A stretch of DNA of 5,674 nt from Anaerolinea sp. (GTDB lineage Bacteria; Chloroflexota; Anaerolineae; JAAEKA01). Below the pieces are notes generated by a model. That model saw nothing but the letters and a program-made list of their open reading frames with translations. It did not search any database and was not told the origin of the DNA. A program made the translations under genes and the position numbers. Of this stretch, positions 1 through 5,674 are shown piece after piece; the first letter of the stretch is position 1, and every line of letters begins with the position of its first letter. The DNA lies in contig JACSRL010000064.1 of NCBI GenBank assembly GCA_014879765.1, positions 1 through 5,674 on the forward strand, written 5' to 3'.

Positions 1-2904
1 GCTCAGGATAGCACCCCCCTTCCCGAAGGCCCGGTGGTGGTGCGCATCTACTACGACGATCCGGCGCAGATCACCCTGCTCAGGCGCTACGACCTCTTCG
101 AGTTCAACAACAAGAAGGAGCAGTATGTGCTGGCCGCGGTGGACCCGAAGCAGTTGCCGGAGCTGCGCAGCCTCGGCCTGCGCGTCGAGATCGACCCGGT
201 GGAGACGGCCGCGTTCAACAGCCGGGAGCAGCCGCTGCCCGGCCTGAATGCCGGCATCCCCGGCTATCCCTGCTACCGCACGGTGGAGGAGACCTTCCAG
301 ACCGCGCAGAATTTGGCGGCCGCGTATCCGCAACTGGCCACCTGGGTAGATGCCGGCGATTCGTGGGAAAAAACCACCCCCGGCGGCCTGCCCGGCTTCG
401 ACATGGGCGTGCTGGTGCTGACCAACTCGGCTGTGCCTGGCCCCAAACCCAAGCTGTTCATCACCGCGGCGATCCATGCCCGCGAGTACACCACGGCCGA
501 GCTGGCCACCCGTTTCGCCGAGATGTTGGTCGCCGGCTACGGCATCGATCCTGACGCCACCTGGATCCTCGACCACCACGAAGTGCATCTGATGCTGCAC
601 ACCAACCCGGACGGCCGCAAGCAGGCCGAGACCGGTCTTTCGTGGCGCAAAAACACCAACCAGAACTACTGCGGCGCCACCAGCACCAGCCGCGGGGCCG
701 ATCTGAACCGCAACTTCGCCTTCCAGTGGGGCTGCTGCAACGGCTCAAGCACTTCCCCGTGCGACGAGACCTTCCGCGGCGCCAGCCCCGCCTCGGAGCC
801 GGAGGTGCAGGCGGTGCAGAACTACATGCGCGCCATCTTCCCCGACCAGCGCGCCGACCCGCTGCCCTCGCCCGCGCCGGCCGACGCCACCGGCGTCTAC
901 ATCGACATCCACAGCTACAGCGAGCTGGTGCTCTGGCCCTGGGGCTTCACCAACACCGTGGCGCCCAACGGCACGGCCTTGCAGACGCTGGGCCGCAAGT
1001 TCGCCTTCTTCAACAACTATGAGCCGGAGCAGGCCATCGGCCTCTACCCCACCGATGGCACCACCGACGATTTCGCCTATGGCGATCTGGGCGTGGCAGC
1101 CTACACCTTCGAGCTGGGCACCTCCTTCTTCCAGGCCTGTTCAACCTTCGAGAACACCATTCTGCCCACCAACATGCCGGCGCTGGTCTACGCGGCCAAG
1201 GTGGCGCGCACGCCTTATCTGACGCCGGCCGGCCCCGACGCCCTGAACGTGGCCGCGGCCCCTGCCACCATCACCGTGGGCGATCCGGTGGCGCTGACCG
1301 CCACCATCAACGACACCCGCTTCAGCAGCAACAACGGCGTCGAGCCGACCCAGCCTATTGCCGCGGCCGAGTACTATATCGACACGCCCCCCTGGCAGCC
1401 GGGCGCGGTGGCCCACGCCATGGCCGCGGCCGATGGCAGCTTCAACAGCACCATCGAAGGGGTGACCGCGACCGTCAACACCGGCGCGCTGGGCACCGGT
1501 CGCCACATCATCTTCGTGCGCGGCAAGGATGCAGGCAACAACTGGGGCGCGTTCAGCGCGGTCTTCCTGAACGTCCAGGTGTTGAGCGTCTCCCCGGCGG
1601 CCGTGGCCATCTGCACCCCGGCCAACGCCGCCTTCACGGTCAACGTCGGCTACAGCGGCTCGGTCAGCCTGAGCGCCAGCGGCAACCCGGCCGGCACCAC
1701 CGCGACCTTCAGCCCCAACCCGGTCAACGGGCCGGGCAGCAGCGCCTTCACCGTGGGCAACACGGCCGCGGCCGCGCCGGGCACCTACGCCGTCAACATC
1801 ACCGGCAACTACGGCGCCGGCTCGCAGACCAACACCGTGCAGCTCAGCGTGGCCAGCCAGCCGGCCGGCCAGCCGGCGTTGACCGCGCCGGCCAACGGCG
1901 CGCTGAACGTGATCGTGACGCCGACCTTCACCTGGAACGCGGCCAGCCAGGCGGGCAGCTATCGTTTCGACCTGGCCACCAACGCCAGCTTCAGCGCCAT
2001 GGTACACTCAGCCACCGGCCTGACGGGAACCAGCTACACGCCGCCCATCACCCTCAACACCAGCGTGCAGTACTACTGGCGGGTCTACGCCGACAACGCC
2101 TGCGGCACGGCCGGCGCCTCGGCCACCTTCAGCTTCACCACCGTGGCCGCGCCTGGCGACTGCAGCCCCGGCAGCGCGCCCAACATCCTCTACACCAGCG
2201 GCTTCGAGAGCGGCCTGAGCGGCTGGACCACGCCGGCCGGCATGGGCGCCAACACCTGGGCCATCGCCACCGCCCTGCCGCACGCCGGCGCGCAGCACGT
2301 GCGCGGCGCGGGCACAGCCTCGGTCACCGATCAGCGGCTGGTGTCGCCGCCGGTGATTGTGCCCTCCGGCCAAAACCCGGTGGTGCTCAAGTTCTGGCAC
2401 GTGCCCAACCTGGAGAACAGCGGCACGACGGCCTGTTACGACGGCGGCATCCTGGAGGTATCCACCAACGGCGGGAGCACCTGGACGCAGGTGCCCAACG
2501 CCAACCTGCTGGTGGGGCCCTACACCGGCGCGGTCTCCGGCAGCTTCAGCAACCCGCTGGCCGGCATGCAGGCCTGGTGCAGCGCCGCCACCACCACCTA
2601 TCGCCAGACCATCGCCGACGTCAGCGCCTATGCCGGGCAGACGGTGCAGTTCCGCTGGCGCATCGGCACCGACAACGGGGTCGGCCGCACCGGCTGGGAC
2701 GTGGACGATGTGACGGTGCAGTCGTGCCAGGTGACGACCTGCCCTTACGATGTCAACGGCGACGGCAGCATCGACATCGTGGACGTGCAACTGGTGGCCG
2801 GCGCCTTCGGCAGCAACAACCCGGCCTACGACTTCAACAACAACGGCACGGTGGATGTGTTGGACATCCAGCAGGTGGCCGTGCGCTGGCAGGTCGGCTG
2901 CTAA
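1..2904 (+). CDS. Secreted zinc carboxypeptidase (peptidase M14) with Ig, FnIII, jelly-roll and dockerin modules; 5' end missing
   Basis: The frame is open from base 1 (967 codons visible), so the start is upstream; GTG at 34 is only an internal codon. The first residues, AQDS, look like a mature N-terminus. Numbering here counts base 1 as codon 1. Residues 12-65 are propeptide-like. The catalytic domain spans about 86-405: zinc ligands H159 and E162 (HARE) and H304 (IHSYS); arginine R216 (SWRKN); N236-R237 (DLNRNF); Y349, equivalent to CPA Tyr248; and general base E371 (FELG). All are intact, so an active metallo-exopeptidase removing C-terminal residues is expected. D356 aligns with position 255 of CPA/CPB, which hints at basic side-chain preference. 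Then follow an Ig-like module (about 414-526), a second Ig-like module (527-620), FnIII-like (626-715), MAM/jelly-roll-like (721-909, ending GWDVDDV) and dockerin-type (914-967). Cysteines C224, C245, C246 and C254 cluster near the active site. Export is inferred from the modules. Family assignment is firm; substrate is unknown. Confidence 0.93.
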   Translation, partial: AQDSTPLPEGPVVVRIYYDDPAQITLLRRYDLFEFNNKKEQYVLAAVDPKQLPELRSLGLRVEIDPVETAAFNSREQPLPGLNAGIPGYPCYRTVEETFQTAQNLAAAYPQLATWVDAGDSWEKTTPGGLPGFDMGVLVLTNSAVPGPKPKLFITAAIHAREYTTAELATRFAEMLVAGYGIDPDATWILDHHEVHLMLHTNPDGRKQAETGLSWRKNTNQNYCGATSTSRGADLNRNFAFQWGCCNGSSTSPCDETFRGASPASEPEVQAVQNYMRAIFPDQRADPLPSPAPADATGVYIDIHSYSELVLWPWGFTNTVAPNGTALQTLGRKFAFFNNYEPEQAIGLYPTDGTTDDFAYGDLGVAAYTFELGTSFFQACSTFENTILPTNMPALVYAAKVARTPYLTPAGPDALNVAAAPATITVGDPVALTATINDTRFSSNNGVEPTQPIAAAEYYIDTPPWQPGAVAHAMAAADGSFNSTIEGVTATVNTGALGTGRHIIFVRGKDAGNNWGAFSAVFLNVQVLSVSPAAVAICTPANAAFTVNVGYSGSVSLSASGNPAGTTATFSPNPVNGPGSSAFTVGNTAAAAPGTYAVNITGNYGAGSQTNTVQLSVASQPAGQPALTAPANGALNVIVTPTFTWNAASQAGSYRFDLATNASFSAMVHSATGLTGTSYTPPITLNTSVQYYWRVYADNACGTAGASATFSFTTVAAPGDCSPGSAPNILYTSGFESGLSGWTTPAGMGANTWAIATALPHAGAQHVRGAGTASVTDQRLVSPPVIVPSGQNPVVLKFWHVPNLENSGTTACYDGGILEVSTNGGSTWTQVPNANLLVGPYTGAVSGSFSNPLAGMQAWCSAATTTYRQTIADVSAYAGQTVQFRWRIGTDNGVGRTGWDVDDVTVQSCQVTTCPYDVNGDGSIDIVDVQLVAGAFGSNNPAYDFNNNGTVDVLDIQQVAVRWQVGC
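1582..1968 (+). repeat. Copy 1 of an Ig-like + FnIII-like cassette shared with the downstream protease
   Basis: This segment encodes 129 residues that align with 133 residues of the downstream S8 protease with one 4-residue gap; by hand I count 79 identical positions. Landmarks shared by both copies are ICTPANA, LSASGNPAGTTA, the PG-Y segment, PANGALNV and PTFTWNA. The two genes share an exact 27-nt match here (1668-1694). The first part is an Ig-like beta-sandwich and the second a fibronectin-III-like module. The most probable role is as a spacer or in substrate or surface binding, since it contains no catalytic motif. Confidence 0.88.
2740..2904 (+). other. Dockerin type I-like domain at the C-terminus of the carboxypeptidase
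   Basis: Two F-hand-type calcium loops lie about 27 residues apart. Loop 1 has acidic or polar ligands at positions 1, 3, 5, 7, 9 and 12: D917, N919, D921, S923, D925 and D928. Loop 2 repeats the pattern with D944, N946, N948, T950, D952 and D955. Each loop is followed by an amphipathic stretch (VQLVAGAFG and IQQVAVRW). The domain ends at the stop codon with a terminal Cys, and C914 sits at its start, so the two could form a clasp disulfide (inference). In cellulosomes such domains dock to cohesins; in this kind of secreted protease the partner is unknown, and the domain may serve in cell-surface attachment or calcium-dependent stability. Confidence 0.85.
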
Positions 2905-2907
2905 CGT

Positions 2908-2988
2908 ACACCTGCACATGCGTGCGGCGCAAGTGTCGAGATCGGGGCGGGTCGCGTGGTAGATCCGCTCCGGTCTCGACACCTGCAC
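2908..2988. repeat. 10-nt direct repeat ACACCTGCAC bracketing the intergenic hairpin
   Basis: Identical decamers lie at 2908-2917 and 2979-2988. The right copy overlaps the last four bases of the hairpin's right arm, so this is not a clean target-site duplication around an insertion. It may be coincidental or the remnant of a local duplication. Confidence 0.45.
2929..2986 (+). terminator. Long stem-loop after the carboxypeptidase, probable transcription terminator without U-tract
   Basis: Bases 2933-2953 pair with 2962-2982 in an uninterrupted 21-bp stem (three G-U pairs: 2942-2973, 2946-2969 and 2951-2964) closed by an 8-nt loop. Beyond one A-C mismatch, three more pairs form (2929-2931 with 2984-2986). 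The stem begins 28 nt after the TAA of the carboxypeptidase gene. No T-run follows on either strand, so it is not a canonical intrinsic terminator. Many high-GC bacteria are proposed to use such hairpins, but it could also protect the mRNA 3' end or be a mobile palindromic repeat. The pairing is read directly from the sequence; the role is inferred. Confidence 0.5.
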
Positions 2989-3064
2989 CTACGCTGGCCA
3001 CCTCTGCCGTTCAGCCAGATTCAAACACACCCTAGCGAAATCAACGGACTGGCTCTTTTCGCGT

Positions 3065-3093
3065 TTGCGTCCCTGAACGCTGAATGCTATAAT
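3065..3093 (+). promoter_or_regulatory. Sigma-70-type promoter for the S8 protease gene, extended -10
   Basis: The -35 element TTGCGT (3065-3070) matches the first three consensus bases. A 17-nt spacer leads to a perfect -10, TATAAT (3088-3093), preceded by TG at 3085-3086, giving the extended form TGcTATAAT. A start of transcription around 3099-3100 would leave a 5' leader of about 64-74 nt. The element lies in the most AT-rich part of an otherwise GC-rich window and points at the downstream gene, which makes chance occurrence unlikely. Confidence 0.8.
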
Positions 3094-3099
3094 CTCGCA

Positions 3100-3116
3100 G
3101 TCCTGCAGCCCAGGAC
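3100..3116 (+). other. 5'-leader stem-loop at the predicted transcription start
   Basis: GTCCTG (3100-3105) pairs perfectly with CAGGAC (3111-3116) around the 5-nt loop CAGCC. It begins 7 nt after the -10 hexamer, so the transcript would start with or just before this hairpin. Hairpins at the extreme 5' end can protect mRNA from 5'-dependent decay; that role is inference. The rest of the leader (3117-3157) is pyrimidine-rich and shows no recognised riboswitch. Confidence 0.4.
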
Positions 3117-3157
3117 CCTTCTTCCCGCCAGCCCACTCCCGGGCACTATCTTTCCCC

Positions 3158-3163
3158 AAGGAG
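3158..3163 (+). promoter_or_regulatory. Shine-Dalgarno AAGGAG that selects the ATG at 3173
   Basis: AAGGAG directly abuts an in-frame ATG at 3164, leaving no spacer for initiation there. The second in-frame ATG at 3173 is 9 nt downstream, a workable distance, and gives a signal peptide beginning MSRRLL. The site therefore decides the start in favour of 3173. Confidence 0.8.
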
Positions 3164-3172
3164 ATGCATCGC

Positions 3173-5674
3173 ATGAGTCGCCGACTACTCAATCTGTTGG
3201 TTGTGGCTGCTGTTGTCACTGCCCTGTTGGTTCCTGCTGTAGCGGCTGGAGCCACGCCCTTCGCCGACCCGGCGCCCACTGCATCCGGCCTCCAGGTGCG
3301 CGTCCCCAATTTTGCTTTCGACCCTCTGTTCGACGGTGAGCCGAAGTTGGCCAACGCCGAGCGCTTTGACGGCCAGGAAGCTGGCTTCCGGCTGGTTCAG
3401 TTCTATGGCGCGACTCAGGATGCCTGGCTGGACGGTCTGCAAGGGGCTGGTCTGAAGGTGCTTCAGTATTATCCGCACTACACCTATCTGGTGTGGGGAT
3501 CGGACAGCGCGCTGCGCGCCGCCGAAAGCCTCGACTTCGTGCGCTGGAGCGGCAACTTCCACCCGGCCTACAAGATCAACAGCGACCTGGTGGGCCGCAC
3601 AGGCGTGGTGAGCAACGTCGATGTCCTCTTCTACAACGACGGCAACACCAAGAGCACGCTGGACAGCCTGACCGCGCTGGGCGCCACCGTGGTCCAGGCC
3701 TACCCGGCCCAGCCTGACAAGGCCTTCTACGTGGCCGTGGTGGAGCTGGATGCCGCGGCCTTCGCTGCGGTCTCCCGCCTGGGCACGGTGCTCTGGCTGG
3801 GCTATTCACACCCTGTGCCGGTGCTGGACGATGAGATGTCGTCGCAGATCGTGGCCGGCAACTTCTCGGGCGCGGGCGTGCCCTTCACCGGCTACCTGGC
3901 GCACCTGGGCACGCTGGGCGTGAACGGCGCCGGCGTGCGCTGGGCCACCATCGACACCGGCGTGGACTACGACCACCCCGACCTGGGCCCGCGCGTCGTG
4001 GCTGGCTACAGCTTCCCCGGCACCTGCGCCGGCCCGGCCGGCACCGACTGCGCCGGCGGCGGCCACGGCACCCACGTCACCGGCATCATCGGCGGCGACG
4101 CCACGGCCGGCTTCGCCGACGCCAACGGCTTCAAGTATGGGCTGGGCATGGCCCCCAGCTACGATATCGTGGCCATGAACTCGCTGTCGGCCGCGGCCTG
4201 GCCGCCGGCCGGCGGCTGGCAGGAGCACAGCAAGCAGGCCCTGTTGCTCAACGCCATCGGCGGCAACAACTCCTGGACCACCGGCGAGGGCACCAACCAC
4301 GGCTACCAGGCCTCCGAGCGCACCCACGATCAGATGGTGCTGGACGGCAACTTCGACACCGCCGCCATCGAGCCCTTCATCGAGGTCTTCTCGGCGGGCA
4401 ACTCCGGCCCCGGCGCCAACACGCTGACCGCGCCCAAAGAGGGCAAGAACCTGATCATCGTGGCCTCCAGCATGAACTACCGGGTCGGCAACATCAACAC
4501 CATCTCCAGCTTCAGCAGCCGCGGCCCCTCGGTGGACGGCCGGATCGTGCCGACCATCACCACCCCCGGCGAGCAGATCGCCTCGGCCCGCAACGACCTG
4601 GGCGGCTCCTGCTCCACCGCCATCGCCGGCACCAACAACCTCTACGCTTTCTGCTCCGGCACCAGCATGGCCGCGCCGCACGCCTCGGGCGCGCTCGTGC
4701 TGGCCACCGAGTGGTGGCGCGGCTTTAACGCCGGCGCCAACCCCAGCCCGGCCATGTCCAAGGCGCTGCTGGTCAACAGCGCCACCCCTATGGGCGTCAT
4801 CCCCAACTTCAACGAGGGCTGGGGCCGCGTCAACATCACCAAGCTGATCCAGCCCGGCGTCAACGTGGAATACTGGGACCAGGCCTATGTCTTCGCCAAC
4901 AGCGGCGAGCAGTGGACCATCAGCCTGGGCGTGGCCGACACCAACAAGCCGCTCAAGGTCACCCTGGCCTGGAGCGATGCGCCGGGCGCGGTGGGCGCGA
5001 ACCCCTCCCTGGTCAATAACCTGGACCTGACCGTGGTCAACGGCGCCAACACCTACAGAGGCAACGTCTTCAGCGGCGGCTGGAGCACCACGGGCGGCGC
5101 GGCCGACGTGCGCAACAACCTGGAGAATGTCTACATCCAGAACCCGGCCGGCGGCGCCACCATCACCGTCGACGCGACCAACATCGCCGGCGACGCGGTG
5201 CTGGGCAACAACGACCTGACCGACCAGAATTTCGCCCTGATCTGCCAGAACTGCGTGCTGGCCCCTGACTACACCCTGAGCGCCACCCCGGCTGCGCTGG
5301 ACATCTGCACGCCTGCCAACGCGGTGTATACCGTCAACGTGGGCAGCATCATGGGCTACAACACCCCGGTGACCCTGAGCGCCAGCGGCAACCCGGCCGG
5401 AACCACTGCCAACTTCAGCGTCAACCCGGTGACCCCGGCCGGCAGCAGCACGCTGACCATCGGCAACACCGGCGCGGCGGCCCCTGGCAGCTACACCGTC
5501 ACCATCGACGGCAACGCGTCAGGCAACCTGGACTCCACCTCGGTGGGACTGAACGTGTTCAGCGCCGCACCGGCTGCGCCGACGCTGACCGGCCCGGCCA
5601 ACGGTGCGCTGAACGTGCCGGCCGCGCCCACCTTCACCTGGAACGCCGTGCCCCAGGCCGCCAGCTACAACATT
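3173..5674 (+). CDS. Secreted subtilisin-family (S8) serine endopeptidase, KP-43-like, with Ig and FnIII modules; 3' end missing
   Basis: 834 codons are visible without a stop, and the gene runs off the window. The start was chosen by AAGGAG spacing; ATG 3164 abuts that site. Residues 1-27 form a signal peptide: SRR, a hydrophobic run, then possible cleavage after AVA or AGA. Residues 72-135 and 148-215 are two similar propeptide-like modules, probably a chaperone and inhibitor removed on maturation. The catalytic domain (about 228-563) has D261 (IDTGVD), H298 (GHGTHV), oxyanion N410 (SAGNSGP) and S498 (GTSMAAPH); all are present, so an active endopeptidase is expected. Residues 567-695 (LAWSDAPG, NNLDLTV, NNLENV, FALI) resemble the C-terminal beta-barrel of KP-43-type subtilases. 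Then come an Ig-like module (700-792) and the beginning of an FnIII-like module (802 on). Its own promoter and the upstream hairpin argue for separate transcription from the carboxypeptidase. The first roughly 100 codons are poorer in GC than the rest. A C-terminal jelly-roll and dockerin, as in the neighbour, may follow outside the window. Confidence 0.94.
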   Translation, partial: MSRRLLNLLVVAAVVTALLVPAVAAGATPFADPAPTASGLQVRVPNFAFDPLFDGEPKLANAERFDGQEAGFRLVQFYGATQDAWLDGLQGAGLKVLQYYPHYTYLVWGSDSALRAAESLDFVRWSGNFHPAYKINSDLVGRTGVVSNVDVLFYNDGNTKSTLDSLTALGATVVQAYPAQPDKAFYVAVVELDAAAFAAVSRLGTVLWLGYSHPVPVLDDEMSSQIVAGNFSGAGVPFTGYLAHLGTLGVNGAGVRWATIDTGVDYDHPDLGPRVVAGYSFPGTCAGPAGTDCAGGGHGTHVTGIIGGDATAGFADANGFKYGLGMAPSYDIVAMNSLSAAAWPPAGGWQEHSKQALLLNAIGGNNSWTTGEGTNHGYQASERTHDQMVLDGNFDTAAIEPFIEVFSAGNSGPGANTLTAPKEGKNLIIVASSMNYRVGNINTISSFSSRGPSVDGRIVPTITTPGEQIASARNDLGGSCSTAIAGTNNLYAFCSGTSMAAPHASGALVLATEWWRGFNAGANPSPAMSKALLVNSATPMGVIPNFNEGWGRVNITKLIQPGVNVEYWDQAYVFANSGEQWTISLGVADTNKPLKVTLAWSDAPGAVGANPSLVNNLDLTVVNGANTYRGNVFSGGWSTTGGAADVRNNLENVYIQNPAGGATITVDATNIAGDAVLGNNDLTDQNFALICQNCVLAPDYTLSATPAALDICTPANAVYTVNVGSIMGYNTPVTLSASGNPAGTTANFSVNPVTPAGSSTLTIGNTGAAAPGSYTVTIDGNASGNLDSTSVGLNVFSAAPAAPTLTGPANGALNVPAAPTFTWNAVPQAASYNI
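3386..3817 (+). repeat. Two tandem propeptide-like modules in the S8 protease
   Basis: Residues 72-135 and 148-215 share a common pattern: an opening strand with FY, then LD-x-L, a Gly before V-x-Q-x-YP, a later hydrophobic strand, a helix rich in Ala and Leu, and a closing W-x-G-x-x-HP. The predicted strand-helix-strand-strand-helix-strand order fits the ferredoxin-like fold of I9-type subtilase propeptides. The homology is judged by eye and is divergent at the DNA level. Confidence 0.6.
5276..5674 (+). repeat. Copy 2 of the Ig-like + FnIII-like cassette, cut by the window end
   Basis: This encodes residues 702-834 of the S8 protease and aligns with codons 528-656 of the upstream carboxypeptidase. 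The exact 27-nt match lies at 5374-5400. Conservation is strongest in the Ig-like half (LSASGNPAGTTA) and at the opening of the FnIII-like half (PANGALNV, PTFTWNA). The linker between them is much more divergent, as expected for a flexible hinge. The cassette probably continues past the window. Confidence 0.88.

Noticed and set aside
34..36. GTG at 34 as the start of the carboxypeptidase
   Set aside because: The frame is open through base 1, there is no ribosome-binding site before it, and the enzyme would lack an export signal; the gene clearly begins upstream.
2914..2925. Small hairpin GCAC-ATGC-GTGC just after the first stop codon
   Set aside because: Only four Watson-Crick pairs before a mismatch or wobble; too weak beside the 21-bp hairpin that follows.
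1141..2988. Two long open frames on the minus strand (1141-2007 and 2008-2988) opposite the carboxypeptidase
   Set aside because: Their products are low-complexity strings rich in Ala, Gly, Arg and Val with no recognisable domain. Such frames are expected opposite GC-rich coding sequence with C/G third positions, and the + strand frame has full catalytic motifs.
3164..3166. ATG at 3164 as the start of the S8 protease
   Set aside because: It touches the AAGGAG with zero spacing; ATG 3173 in the same frame has a 9-nt spacing and gives a proper signal peptide.
2956..3339. 127-codon + strand frame beginning inside the intergenic hairpin
   Set aside because: It starts within the stem, overlaps the promoter and leader, runs out of frame through the S8 signal peptide, and has no ribosome-binding site or recognisable product.
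1251..4198. Recurring palindrome-like nonamer GCCGCGGCC (1252, 1360, 1423, 1765, 3752, 4190) as a possible DNA motif
   Set aside because: All six copies are in the same codon phase and encode Ala-Ala-Ala with the window's favoured Ala codons, so coding bias explains them.
3806..4681. 291-codon open frame on the minus strand opposite the subtilase catalytic domain
   Set aside because: The same GC-driven shadow effect. The + strand encodes all four S8 catalytic residues in this interval.

Overview
The window holds two large secreted-peptidase genes, both on the + strand and both cut by a window edge, separated by a 259-bp intergenic region. Base composition is high in GC, with a strong preference for C or G at third codon positions. 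Long multi-domain exported proteases that combine Ig-like, fibronectin-III-like, jelly-roll and dockerin-type modules, together with a near-consensus sigma-70-type promoter and a clear Shine-Dalgarno, suggest a bacterium. Chloroflexota (Anaerolineae-like) is my best guess from the domain style, but the window has no taxonomic marker and this is low-confidence inference.

Region 1 (1-2904) is the 3' part of a zinc carboxypeptidase of family M14. Its reading frame is open to the first base, so the true start and any signal peptide lie upstream. All expected zinc ligands and catalytic residues are present. After the catalytic domain come two Ig-like beta-sandwich modules, a fibronectin-III-like module, a MAM/jelly-roll-like module and a C-terminal dockerin-type pair of calcium loops.

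Region 2 (2905-3172) is intergenic and regulatory. It holds a strong 21-bp stem-loop about 28 nt after the first stop codon (probable terminator, although it has no U-tract), a 10-nt direct repeat around it, a textbook promoter (TTGCGT, 17-nt spacer, extended TGcTATAAT), a short stem-loop at the predicted 5' end of the transcript, and AAGGAG nine bases before the chosen ATG. The second gene is therefore probably its own transcription unit.

Region 3 (3173-5674, running off the end) is a subtilisin-family S8 serine endopeptidase. It has a signal peptide, two tandem propeptide-like modules, a complete Asp/His/Asn/Ser catalytic set, a KP-43-like C-terminal beta-barrel, and then the same Ig-like plus FnIII-like cassette found in the carboxypeptidase.

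Together the genes look like an extracellular protein-degradation pair: an endopeptidase producing new C-termini and a carboxypeptidase trimming them, both carrying the same non-catalytic appendage. I found no RNA gene, CRISPR array or insertion sequence, and nothing I would call a wholly new system. The most interesting points are the shared cassette, the tandem propeptide modules, the unpaired dockerin and the intergenic hairpin.
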